Below are positions 34,373 to 43,424 of a stretch of 64,000 nucleotides of DNA, one piece after another; the first letter of the stretch is position 1; every line of letters starts with the position of its first letter. The position numbers and the translations under genes were made by a program. This DNA comes from Bacillus sp. AFS073361 (GTDB taxonomy: Bacteria > Bacillota > Bacilli > Bacillales > Cytobacillaceae), in assembly GCF_002567005.1 (NCBI RefSeq), contig NZ_NUZU01000015.1, positions 92,123-156,122 of the forward strand, in the 5' to 3' direction. The notes beneath the pieces were generated by a model. It did not search any database and was not told the DNA's origin. It saw nothing but the letters and a program-made list of their open reading frames with translations.

Positions 34373-35710
34373 ATGAAGACAGTAAGAAAAACATTAATGA
34401 CGCTGTTAATTCTAGCCATGAGCTTTTCTTTAATCCTAACTGGCTGTTCAAGCAAAGAATCCGGTGCAAATGAAAGTGGAAGTAAATCTAAGAATGGCGA
34501 AAAAGTAGTAATTGATTTTTGGACTTTTTGGGGATCTGAAACCCGCCGTCCAATTATTGAAAAAATTATTGATGATTTTAATAAATCTCAGGATAAAATC
34601 GAAGTCAAACATACATATCTGCCATGGGGAGATGTTTGGACTAAGAACTTAGCATCCATTGCTGCCGGAAATCCTGCAGACCTAATCATAAATGATATCA
34701 ATGCAGTAGGCCACCGTGCGAAAAACAATCAAAATACAAATCTAGCAAAATATTTAAAGAAGGACCCAGCAGTTAAAGATCGTTTCTTCCCAGAACTTTA
34801 TAATGCAAGTCTATATAAAGGGGATCCATATGCATTGCCATTTAACACAGATACACGTCTACTATTCTGGAATAAAAAAATGTTTAAAGAAGCAGGTCTT
34901 GATCCAAATACACCACCAAAAACATGGGCAGAGTTAGAAGAAATGGGTAAAAAGCTTGATGTGAAAAAAGGCAATAAATATGAAAGAATCGGTTACTTGC
35001 CAAATCAGGGAATCGGAGCAGATGTCTGGATGATCAATGCAGACGGAAAAGGTTACTGGGACTTTGATGCAAATAAAGCAGTTATCAATGATGAAACTAA
35101 TGTAAAAGCGTTAACTTGGATGAAAAATTACTATGATTATTACGGTGATAAAACAATTAATAACTTTAAAGCTGAATTTGGTGAGCAAACAGCAGATCCA
35201 TTTGTTGCTGGTAAATTGGCTATGACTACTGATAATGCAAATTTCTTCACAAAAATAAGAGATTATGGTGAAGGTATGGAATTTGGCGTGGCGCCACTGC
35301 CTGAAATGGAACCAGGAACAGGTAATGAAAGCTGGGGCGGTGGATTTGTCGCCGAGATTCCTAAGGGAGCGAAACATCCTGATGAAGCTTGGGAATTCCT
35401 GAAGTATTTAACGGATGTTCAGGCACAAGAATACTGGGCGGTTAAAAACTTTGATATTGTTGCAAACAAAGAAGCAGCAGAAAAAGCTTCTACCAGTACA
35501 GAATTTACAGAGGATGGCAAGAAGGTATATTCATTAGCGAATGAAAATATGAAACAAACCTTGCTAACGCCAACACCAATCGAAGCACCAGATTATATCA
35601 ATTTAATCCAGCCAGAGATTGAGTCCGTTCTATTAGGGAAAAAATCACCGAAAGAAGGATTGGATGATGCACAAAAAGCGGTAGAAGAGCTGGTTAAGAA
35701 TAACAAATAG
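34373..35710 (+). CDS. Sugar ABC transporter substrate-binding lipoprotein (importer 2)
   Basis: A 445-residue CUT1 solute-binding protein. The signal peptide ends in LTGC with lipidation at C25. The mature start (KVVIDFWTFWGS) and later GGGFVAEIPKGAKHPDEAWEF-type segment near residue 325 are typical. It is the first gene of importer 2 and has its own promoter and cre box. The AAGGGGG site is strong. A large stem-loop after its stop probably limits transcription into the permease genes. Sequence differs clearly from the importer 1 lipoprotein, so the two probably take up different oligosaccharides. Confidence 0.9.
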   Translation: MKTVRKTLMTLLILAMSFSLILTGCSSKESGANESGSKSKNGEKVVIDFWTFWGSETRRPIIEKIIDDFNKSQDKIEVKHTYLPWGDVWTKNLASIAAGNPADLIINDINAVGHRAKNNQNTNLAKYLKKDPAVKDRFFPELYNASLYKGDPYALPFNTDTRLLFWNKKMFKEAGLDPNTPPKTWAELEEMGKKLDVKKGNKYERIGYLPNQGIGADVWMINADGKGYWDFDANKAVINDETNVKALTWMKNYYDYYGDKTINNFKAEFGEQTADPFVAGKLAMTTDNANFFTKIRDYGEGMEFGVAPLPEMEPGTGNESWGGGFVAEIPKGAKHPDEAWEFLKYLTDVQAQEYWAVKNFDIVANKEAAEKASTSTEFTEDGKKVYSLANENMKQTLLTPTPIEAPDYINLIQPEIESVLLGKKSPKEGLDDAQKAVEELVKNNK

Positions 35711-35711
35711 T

Positions 35712-35762
35712 TTTAAGCAGTATTTCAGGGAGTGACATCAATTCGCTCCCTGATTGCTTAAA
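35712..35762 (+). other. Strong two-part stem-loop after the importer 2 binding-protein gene
   Basis: An outer 8-bp stem, TTTAAGCA (35712-35719) with TGCTTAAA (35755-35762), and an inner 8-bp stem, TCAGGGAG (35725-35732) with CTCCCTGA (35746-35753). There is no T run. It probably protects the binding-protein mRNA and lowers permease expression. Confidence 0.6.
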
Positions 35763-35784
35763 CTGGGAAGAAGGGATGATTCAA

Positions 35785-36747
35785 ATGGAACCAAAGATTT
35801 TAGGAAAATCAGATATAAAAAGGAATAGTAAACACTCAAAGACAATGGTTTCATTACAGCGAAAGGAAGGTCTCCAAGGATACCTTTTTATTGCTCCATG
35901 GATAATTGGTTTTCTATTTTTCCTTGCAGGACCACTACTATTTTCCCTCTATGGTAGTTTTACCAATTATAATATCACCTCAAGTATGGATTTCATCGGG
36001 CTGGATAATTTTAAAAAGATGTTTACAAATGACCCGATAATTTGGCTTTCACTGCGAAATACCCTCTATTTTGTCGTCGTTTCTGTACCGTTAACAACAG
36101 CTGGTGCTGTTCTGCTCGCTGTTCTTTTAAATCAAGGTGTTCGGGGAATGAGAGTATTTCGAACGATTTTCTATTTGCCGGCGGTTTTATCTGGTGTGGG
36201 TGTCTATTTACTTTGGATGCAATTACTGAGTCCTTCCACAGGATTGGTTAATACATTGCTTGGTTTTGTTGGAATTGAAGGACCGGCATGGCTGACGGAT
36301 CCATCTTGGACAAAGAACGCATTAATCTTTATGAAAATGTGGAGTGTCGGCGGCGGTATGCTATTGTACCTGGCAAGTCTACAAGGTGTTTCACCTTCTC
36401 TGTATGAAGCAGCAGAGATTGATGGGGCAAGTACATTTAGGAAGTTTTTTCATATTACCCTGCCTATGATTACACCAGTTATCTTTTTCGATCTTGTAAC
36501 TAGTACAATTGGAGCGTTCCAAATTTTCCAAGAAGCTTATGTAATGAGTGAAAGTGGAGATGGCGGGCCGGCAAATTCATTAGTTTTTTATAATTTACAT
36601 ATGTGGAACAAAGCGTTTGAAGTTTTCGATATGGGTTACGCGATGGCGATGTCGTGGGTTTTATTTATCATCATCCTCGTGTTAACGGTATTCAACCTAA
36701 AGCTTGCCCCACGCTGGGTACATTATGAAGGGGAGGATCAAAAATGA
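35785..36747 (+). CDS. Sugar ABC transporter permease, MalF type (importer 2)
   Basis: A 320-residue CUT1 permease with six membrane segments, and an EAA loop with YEAAEIDGASTFRKFFHITLP near residue 215. The ATG at 35785 has AAGGG nine bases upstream; an ATG at 35776 touches the site. Its stop overlaps the start of the partner permease by four bases (ATGA). Acts in the membrane with the lipoprotein at 34373. Confidence 0.9.
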   Translation: MEPKILGKSDIKRNSKHSKTMVSLQRKEGLQGYLFIAPWIIGFLFFLAGPLLFSLYGSFTNYNITSSMDFIGLDNFKKMFTNDPIIWLSLRNTLYFVVVSVPLTTAGAVLLAVLLNQGVRGMRVFRTIFYLPAVLSGVGVYLLWMQLLSPSTGLVNTLLGFVGIEGPAWLTDPSWTKNALIFMKMWSVGGGMLLYLASLQGVSPSLYEAAEIDGASTFRKFFHITLPMITPVIFFDLVTSTIGAFQIFQEAYVMSESGDGGPANSLVFYNLHMWNKAFEVFDMGYAMAMSWVLFIIILVLTVFNLKLAPRWVHYEGEDQK

Positions 36748-37655
36748 GCGAAGTGGTCCAAAAGAGGAGCGGAACACAAATGAGTGAAGTCGTCCAAGAA
36801 AAAGATAACTATTTTAAAAGTTTACGATTCAAGAAAAAAGTAGGTCAAGGCATTATCTTAACCATCCTCATTCTTGGAAGCTTGTTAATATTATCGCCAA
36901 TCTGGTGGATGTTCGCCACATCTTTAAAAGATATGAAAGAAATTATGACATACCCGCCAACCTTTATCCCAAAAGAGTGGCACTGGGAAAACTATGGTAT
37001 TGCCTTAGAAAAGGGATCCTTTTTTAGATACACTTGGAACACTTTATTTATTACAAGTTTCGTTGTACTAGGGAATGTTCTCGCCAATTCGTTCATCGCT
37101 TATGGATTTGCCAAAATTCAGTTTAAAGGACGAAACTTTTTGTTTGCAGTAGTGCTGGCAACGATGATGATTCCTGGTTTCGTTACGTTAATTCCTCAAT
37201 ATGTGCTTTATGCCAAATTGGGTTGGCTAAATACCTATATTCCATTAATTCTCCCGGCTTTCTTTGGAAGTGCCTTCTTTATCTTCTTACTTCGTCAATT
37301 CTTTTTGACGATACCAAATGAATTAATTGAAGCAGCCAAAATAGATGGGGCTAATCATCTTTATATCTGGTGGAAAATCATCATTCCGCTTGCCAAACCA
37401 GCCATTGCTACGGTTGCAATTTTTTCCTTTAACGGCGCATGGAATGATTTTCTTGGACCATTATTATTCTTAAATGATGAATCAATGTATACTTTGCAGC
37501 TTGGCTTGCAAGTGTTTAAAGGACAAAATGACACCCAATGGAACTTTTTGATGGCTGGATCAATCATGGTTTTATTACCGGTTATCCTGCTGTTCTTCTT
37601 CTTCCAACGTTACTTTATCGAGGGAATGAATTTAACAGCTGGGTCTAAAGGATAA
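36744..37655 (+). CDS. Sugar ABC transporter permease, MalG type (importer 2)
   Basis: A 303-residue CUT1 permease with six membrane segments, an EAA loop with EAAKIDGANHLYIWWKIIIPL near residue 195, and a FNGAWNDFLGPLLF segment near 230. It ends with the common GMNLTAGSKG tail. The ATG overlaps the previous stop and follows GGGAGG. No ATP-binding subunit follows; an FGGY kinase does. Confidence 0.9.
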   Translation: MSEVVQKRSGTQMSEVVQEKDNYFKSLRFKKKVGQGIILTILILGSLLILSPIWWMFATSLKDMKEIMTYPPTFIPKEWHWENYGIALEKGSFFRYTWNTLFITSFVVLGNVLANSFIAYGFAKIQFKGRNFLFAVVLATMMIPGFVTLIPQYVLYAKLGWLNTYIPLILPAFFGSAFFIFLLRQFFLTIPNELIEAAKIDGANHLYIWWKIIIPLAKPAIATVAIFSFNGAWNDFLGPLLFLNDESMYTLQLGLQVFKGQNDTQWNFLMAGSIMVLLPVILLFFFFQRYFIEGMNLTAGSKG

Positions 37656-37693
37656 AGGTGTACAAGGAAAAAGTGGAAGGAATTGTTTAGACA

Positions 37694-39208
37694 ATGGGAT
37701 TGCTTGGTATTGATATTGGGACAACACATTGTAAGGCGGGTTTTTTTCAAGAAAATGGATCAATCCTAAAAATTGCTGTTCGTCCAACTATTACTCACTA
37801 TAACCAACAAGGTGAACCGTTTTTCTCTCCATCAGAAATTTGGAGAAATATTGCAAGCTGTCTAAAGGAGATTTTATCCGGCTGTGAGGAAAAGGTTTCG
37901 GCTATCGGTATAACTAGTATGGCCGAAACTGGTCTACTGTTGGACAGGAGAACTGGAAGACCAAGAACGAATTTCATTCCATGGTTCAGCCGCTGTGCGG
38001 AAACCGAAGCAGAGGAAATATCAAAAGAGGATCGACCCTTTGATCGCTTTCAAAAAACAGGTCTTCATAATAGCTACAAGTACGGGCTGGCAAAAATATT
38101 ACAATTGAAAAAACAGGATAAGGATATTTTGGAAGAGGCAGTCTGGCTTTCGGCATCAGATTATATTGCCTACTTGCTAACCGGGAATCTTGCGACAGAT
38201 TATACCCTGGCTGCAAGGACCTATGCGTTCCGGATTGACCAACTAACATGGGACCAACCGTGGATAAAGCACTTTGGGTTACCGGAACAATTATTTCCAG
38301 AAGCAATGCCAAGTGGAAAACTAATGGGTCTGACCCAATCAAAAGTGTGTGACCATCTAGGACTTTCTCCGGGAATTCCTGTTGCTATTGCAGGTCATGA
38401 CCACCTTGTTGCTGCCATTGCCGTTGGTGCTGTCAATCCAGGTAATGTATTTAATTCAATTGGAACCGCCGAGACAATGGTAGGTGCGTTTGAGAAAAGG
38501 CAGCTTACAGATATAGAATACGCTTCAGGTATGACCTTCGGCTGTCATATCGTCCGGAACCGCCTCTTTTGGATGGGAGGAATTTCAGCCTCCGGAGGTT
38601 CGATTGAATGGTTCAGGGAACAATTCGCAGATCAAAAAATGACCTACGAAGAAATTATGATCCTCTCTTCTAATGTAAAAGCAGGACCGTCACGTATCTT
38701 ATATTATCCATACTTGTCCGGAAGCGGCTCACCGCAGCCAGACACATACGCAAGAGGGGCTTTCATTGGTCTCAAGACATCTCATCAACGGAGAGATCTT
38801 TTGAAAGCAATGATGGAGGGGACAGCGTATGAATTGGAATCAATTCGCAGATCTGCTGAGAGGATTTCTGGATATCGGATAAACCGAATGACTTCAGTTG
38901 GCGGAGGGACGAAAAATAAATACTGGATGCAAATAAAAGCAGACATCACCAATTGCCAGTTAACTATCCCAGAAATTAATGAAGCAACCATGCTTGGCGC
39001 TGCTATAACAGCAGGAATTGGCATCGGGGTTTATAAGAGCGAGGAAGAGGCGGTTTCGGCAGTCCGCTATACGCACAGCAAGGAAATAGTGCCAAATCAG
39101 GAATTCCATCAGGAATATAAACACTTATATGAAGAAGGGTATATGGGGCTGCAGGAACAACTACGGAATTTTTATCGCCGTTTTCCATCGTCCCTAACAA
39201 ATGAATGA
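37694..39208 (+). CDS. FGGY-family carbohydrate kinase
   Basis: A 504-residue kinase of the FGGY family with the N-terminal phosphate loop LGIDIGTTHCKAG, catalytic-region GHDHLVAAI near residue 235, and C-terminal ATP-site SVGGGTKNKYWMQIKAD near 400. The length is normal. FGGY members phosphorylate xylulose, ribulose, fuculose, gluconate and other sugars or polyols; the adjacent class II aldolase gene would cleave a ketose phosphate, so a ketohexose or ketopentose substrate is plausible. AAGGA lies 12 bases upstream of the ATG. Confidence 0.85.
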   Translation: MGLLGIDIGTTHCKAGFFQENGSILKIAVRPTITHYNQQGEPFFSPSEIWRNIASCLKEILSGCEEKVSAIGITSMAETGLLLDRRTGRPRTNFIPWFSRCAETEAEEISKEDRPFDRFQKTGLHNSYKYGLAKILQLKKQDKDILEEAVWLSASDYIAYLLTGNLATDYTLAARTYAFRIDQLTWDQPWIKHFGLPEQLFPEAMPSGKLMGLTQSKVCDHLGLSPGIPVAIAGHDHLVAAIAVGAVNPGNVFNSIGTAETMVGAFEKRQLTDIEYASGMTFGCHIVRNRLFWMGGISASGGSIEWFREQFADQKMTYEEIMILSSNVKAGPSRILYYPYLSGSGSPQPDTYARGAFIGLKTSHQRRDLLKAMMEGTAYELESIRRSAERISGYRINRMTSVGGGTKNKYWMQIKADITNCQLTIPEINEATMLGAAITAGIGIGVYKSEEEAVSAVRYTHSKEIVPNQEFHQEYKHLYEEGYMGLQEQLRNFYRRFPSSLTNE

Positions 39209-39232
39209 GTAATTAGATAAATAGAGGAGCTT

Positions 39233-40159
39233 ATGATGATGACTAATAAAACAGATTTAATCAATGTATTGACGTTAAAAGAAGCCCTGGAGGAAGCAGA
39301 AAAAAAGGGCTATGCGATTGGCTCTTTCTCTCCACGGTATACTCCTATGATCCGCCCTGTTTTAAGGGCGGGTGAAAAAACAAAATCACCGTTAATTGTC
39401 CAAATTTCACAAAAAGAATTAGAACGGTATGGCATTACTCCGTTCGAATTCGCAGAAGAATTTTACCGAGCAGTCGAAGAAGAGAGTATTACAGTTCCGG
39501 TCGTTCTTCACCTTGACCATACAAAGCAAATCTCTGTTCTTGAAGATGCGATTGAGGCTGGGTTTACTTCCGTGATGATTGACGCTTCGGAGCACGAGTT
39601 AGCCGAAAATATCTCCATCAGCAAAAAGGTTGTGGACTATGCCCATGCGAAAGGTGTTTCCGTAGAGGCTGAGTTAGGAAAAATCGGAACAACTGATTTT
39701 GTGGAAACTGACAAGGATGAGGAGCTCTACACCGATCCAGCTGAGGCTTTGCAGTTTGTAAATGAAACTGGCTGTGATGCATTGGCGGTTTCATGCGGTA
39801 CGGCCCATGGTGTCTATCTTGTTAGACAGCCAAAGGTAGACCTTGAGAGACTAAAAGCCATTCGGAAATTAACACCGGTTCATTTAGTTCTTCATGGTGG
39901 ATCAGGTGTACCTGCTGAGATGATTATTGCAGCTACGAAGCTTCCAAATGGCGGTGTTAGTAAAGTGAATATTGCAACAGATTTGGAGATTTCCCTTCTA
40001 AAATCGCTAGGAAAAGAAGAACGGATGACAAACGAGGAATGCAAATCACTATCAAACGAGCAGTTAGAAATGGCGCAAAAAGCCGTTGAGGCAACAGTAA
40101 TTGAAAAAATTCAGCATTTTCTGGGCAGTTCAAATCAGGCAGAAAACTTTCAGGGTTAA
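39233..40159 (+). CDS. Class II ketose-bisphosphate aldolase family protein (copy 2)
   Basis: A 308-residue class II aldolase, a near-duplicate of the 16021 gene: identical blocks cover the HLDHTK catalytic and zinc motif near residue 96, SCGTAHGVY near 194 and LHGGSGVP near 222. It follows the FGGY kinase, so kinase and aldolase could form a short route from a ketose to dihydroxyacetone phosphate plus an aldehyde. Three successive ATG codons (39233, 39236, 39239) fit the GAGGAG site; the exact start is unclear. Confidence 0.85.
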   Translation: MMMTNKTDLINVLTLKEALEEAEKKGYAIGSFSPRYTPMIRPVLRAGEKTKSPLIVQISQKELERYGITPFEFAEEFYRAVEEESITVPVVLHLDHTKQISVLEDAIEAGFTSVMIDASEHELAENISISKKVVDYAHAKGVSVEAELGKIGTTDFVETDKDEELYTDPAEALQFVNETGCDALAVSCGTAHGVYLVRQPKVDLERLKAIRKLTPVHLVLHGGSGVPAEMIIAATKLPNGGVSKVNIATDLEISLLKSLGKEERMTNEECKSLSNEQLEMAQKAVEATVIEKIQHFLGSSNQAENFQG

Positions 40160-40199
40160 TAAAAGGAGCAATTAAACTACTTAATAAAGGAGGACTTAA

Positions 40200-41573
40200 A
40201 TGACAGACACATCCTATTTTCCAGTTAGAGGGGTCATTGAAGGTTTTTATGGTTTGTTTTACACGGCTCCCGAACGGAATAATTTAATCTCTTTTATTGC
40301 AGAGAATGACTTTAATCTATACATTTATGGACCTAAAAATGACCGCCAGCATCGTGCCCGCTGGCGGGAGCCATATCCCGATTTCATTATGGAACAATTT
40401 GCAGAAACGGTGAAACATTCGATGAACCATGGAGTAGAATTCTGCTACTCGCTCGGATCTGGTGTTTCAATCAATTATGCATCCGAAGAAGATTTCCACT
40501 TGATTACCACGAAGTATAAAGCATTTTATGATATTGGAGTCAGGCATTTTATGATTATGCTCGATGACATTGCTGCTGAATTTCATCATGAAGAAGAACA
40601 GCGAATGTTTAACAGTTATGCTGGGGCACATATACATATCGCGAACAGATTGCTATTTTGGTTAAAATCGCTGGATCAATCATGTAAATTATCACTTTGT
40701 CCTACTGATTATCACGGGAAGGCACCATTTAGTGACTATATTCATGAACTTGGAAAAGAACTAGACCAAGAGATTGATATCTTTTATACAGGTCCAGAGA
40801 TTTGTTCTGAAACTATATCCGAACAAGCTGCTGCTGAATTTGCAGCAGCAGTACAAAGAAAACCGATTATTTGGGATAACTATCCTGTAAATGACTTAGC
40901 GATGACAAATGAGATGCATATCGGTCCAATTACCGGACGTGACGGCAGACTTCCGCATGTGTGTAAAGGGTTTATCGTCAATACAATGAGTCAGGCTGAG
41001 GCTTCAAAAATAGCTTTGCTAACCTTTGCGGATTATTTTAAAAATCCAGCTTGCTATGAACCCTGGTCATCGTGGGAAAAGGCATTGAAAACAATCGCTG
41101 GTAATGAAAACTATGAAGCTATCAAACTCTTCGCTGAGAATTCATTGTTCTCTTGTCTTGGTTATCCGGAAGCACCAATATTGGAACAGTTAGTTCAAAA
41201 AGCACTTTCTAGCCTTCACTTAGGTGAAACTGCATCCGTTAGCAAAGATGTCCAAAAGCTGTTTGACTACTTGGATTCACTTGATGAAGCCGGATACCAT
41301 CTTAAATACAGAATGTCTAATTATGCCCTGCGTAATAATCTGGTTCAATGGATTGAACTGATGGAAAGCATGGCATGGGCAGGGAGAAGGGCCATTACGG
41401 TTTTAAGGGCTTTGGAAAACAACGAAGATATTACTGCTCCTCTCAATTGGCTTAAGGAGTCGGCCGGTGAAATACGGAATCATCCGAAAAGATATGCAGG
41501 AAGCATACTACTCCCATTAATTGAGTTTGTTGAGACGAAAGTAGATAAGAAAAAAAGCAATATCTTTAATTAA
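40200..41573 (+). CDS. GH84 beta-N-acetylglucosaminidase-like
   Basis: A 457-residue protein resembling GH84 (O-GlcNAcase/NagJ type). It has GVIEGFYG near residue 11, YIYGPKND near 40, WREPYP near 55, and the catalytic Asp pair D122-D123 in MLDDIAAEF. The chemistry is substrate-assisted removal of terminal beta-GlcNAc. There is no signal peptide or carbohydrate-binding module, unlike secreted clostridial members, so it works inside the cell. AAAGGAGG precedes the ATG. With GH20 and NagA it supports HexNAc-containing substrates. Confidence 0.88.
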   Translation: MTDTSYFPVRGVIEGFYGLFYTAPERNNLISFIAENDFNLYIYGPKNDRQHRARWREPYPDFIMEQFAETVKHSMNHGVEFCYSLGSGVSINYASEEDFHLITTKYKAFYDIGVRHFMIMLDDIAAEFHHEEEQRMFNSYAGAHIHIANRLLFWLKSLDQSCKLSLCPTDYHGKAPFSDYIHELGKELDQEIDIFYTGPEICSETISEQAAAEFAAAVQRKPIIWDNYPVNDLAMTNEMHIGPITGRDGRLPHVCKGFIVNTMSQAEASKIALLTFADYFKNPACYEPWSSWEKALKTIAGNENYEAIKLFAENSLFSCLGYPEAPILEQLVQKALSSLHLGETASVSKDVQKLFDYLDSLDEAGYHLKYRMSNYALRNNLVQWIELMESMAWAGRRAITVLRALENNEDITAPLNWLKESAGEIRNHPKRYAGSILLPLIEFVETKVDKKKSNIFN

Positions 41574-41600
41574 AGACAATAATGGGAGTTGTATAGAGAG

Positions 41601-43424
41601 ATGAAAAAAATCTCAACAAATCTTTTCCTATATGAAGATACATGTAATGTCTACGTGATCAAGACCGGAAAAAAAGCGGTCTTAATTGACTTTGGGGATG
41701 GGAATGTTCTTCAACACCTGGGTTCAATCGGAGTTGACAACGTGTCAGATATTCTTATAACCCATCATCACCGGGACCAAGTTCAGGGATTGCATAGTGC
41801 AGTCCAGGAAGGGATACGCATTTGGGTGCCTCATACAGAACAAGACCTATTTCATCATATCGATGAACATTGGAAGGCTCGAGCGATCACAAATAACTAC
41901 AATATGCGGCAGGATCGCTTTTCCCTTCTGCAATCAGTGCCTGTTTATGGCTCGTTAAAAGATTATTCCTCACATGTGATTAACGGGATAGCTTTTACGA
42001 TTATTCCTACTCCAGGACATACCGTTGGTTCGATTACTGTCATAGCAGAAATAGAGGGGAAGAGAACCGCATTTACTGGTGATTTAATTTATGGACCTGG
42101 CAAAGTTTGGTCCTTGTCTGCTACCCAATGGACGTATAACGGTGGAGAGGGGATTGCATTAAGTGTTCTTTCCCTTTTGGATATAAAAGACCGAACCCCC
42201 GACCTGCTTTTGCCATCACATGGGCAATTAATGGAGCACCCTTCAGTTGCAATTGACCTCCTTATTGGGCGACTTGTGAAATTAATGAATCAAAGAAATC
42301 ATAACCCAAGGTTACTCAAATTGAGGGAAAACCCCTATGAAGAAATTACACCGCATTTGTTATTTAACAAAACAAGCATGTCCAATGCATACGTCATCCT
42401 ATCAAAAAGCGGCAAAGCCCTGTTTATTGATTTTGGCTACGATTTTATAGGAGGGATTGCAGCTGGAAGTGACAGAGCTTCAAGGAGGCCTTGGTTATAC
42501 ACACTTTCGAAGTTAAAAGAACAATATGGGGTGGAAAAGATTGATGTAGTCATCCCGACTCATTACCATGATGACCATGTGGCAGGTCTTAACTTATTGA
42601 GGGATATCGAGGGAACGGAAATTTGGTGCCCTGAAAACTTTTCCCATGTCCTCGAAAATCCTGAAAAGTTTAACTTACCATGTTTGTGGTATGATCCAAT
42701 CCCAGTGAATCGACAGCTGCCGTTAAAACAAAAAATTAAGTGGGAAGAGTACGAATTCACACTTTATGAGCAGCCAGGTCATACTTTATATGCAGCTGTT
42801 ATTGAATTTATCATTGATGGAAAACGAGTTCTTGCAATCGGAGACCAATATCAAGGGGAGGATGGACAATTCAATTATGTGTATCAAAACCAATTTAGAA
42901 TTTGGGATTACATAGATAGTGCCAAGCTTTATAGAGAATTACAACCAGATCTTCTCATTTCAGGGCATTGGGAGCCAATAGTGGTTACTGAGGAATTTCT
43001 TCAACTAATTGAAGAAAAAGGGAAGGTGCTTGAACAACTTCATCGTGACCTTTTGCCATTAGATGAACTGGATTTAGGGGCAGATGGATTTGGAGCCATT
43101 ATTCATCCATACCAGACGATGGTTCAGACAGGTGATACTTTTTCGGTAACGGTCGAAATAAAGAATCCGTTTTATGAAGAAAAAGAGGTATTAGCAAAGA
43201 TGATCACACCAACCAACTGGCAGGTCGATAATAGTGATTTCAAAGCGAAATTAACAAGCATGGAAACCATACAATTTACGGCATCCATGACAGTTCCAAT
43301 AGAAACCCAAGGCTATAGAGAACGAATAGCCGTTGATCTAACCATAGGGGAACATCATTTTGGGCAGCATGCTGAAGCACTGGTTACAATTAATAATCTG
43401 CCTGCTGAAGGAGGAGACCATTAA
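41601..43424 (+). CDS. Tandem metallo-beta-lactamase-fold hydrolase with C-terminal beta domain
   Basis: A 607-residue protein with two MBL domains. The first (about residues 8-225) has HHHRDQ at 55-60, so the last histidine of HxHxDH is glutamine, with TPGHT, TGD and PSHG still present. The second (about 260-480) has intact HYHDDH at 321-326, plus PGHT, GD and SGHW. Residues about 500-605 look like an Ig-like beta domain. The ATG at 41601 is preferred to an in-frame TTG at 41589. The stop overlaps the following GH38 start by one base (TAATG), implying co-translation. Function unknown; lactone, ester or sulfate hydrolysis are options. Confidence 0.72.
   Translation: MKKISTNLFLYEDTCNVYVIKTGKKAVLIDFGDGNVLQHLGSIGVDNVSDILITHHHRDQVQGLHSAVQEGIRIWVPHTEQDLFHHIDEHWKARAITNNYNMRQDRFSLLQSVPVYGSLKDYSSHVINGIAFTIIPTPGHTVGSITVIAEIEGKRTAFTGDLIYGPGKVWSLSATQWTYNGGEGIALSVLSLLDIKDRTPDLLLPSHGQLMEHPSVAIDLLIGRLVKLMNQRNHNPRLLKLRENPYEEITPHLLFNKTSMSNAYVILSKSGKALFIDFGYDFIGGIAAGSDRASRRPWLYTLSKLKEQYGVEKIDVVIPTHYHDDHVAGLNLLRDIEGTEIWCPENFSHVLENPEKFNLPCLWYDPIPVNRQLPLKQKIKWEEYEFTLYEQPGHTLYAAVIEFIIDGKRVLAIGDQYQGEDGQFNYVYQNQFRIWDYIDSAKLYRELQPDLLISGHWEPIVVTEEFLQLIEEKGKVLEQLHRDLLPLDELDLGADGFGAIIHPYQTMVQTGDTFSVTVEIKNPFYEEKEVLAKMITPTNWQVDNSDFKAKLTSMETIQFTASMTVPIETQGYRERIAVDLTIGEHHFGQHAEALVTINNLPAEGGDH

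Noticed and set aside
36511..36520. GGAGCGTTCC in the importer 2 permease gene
   Set aside because: Breaks the core symmetry at one position and has no flanking symmetry; probably coding chance.
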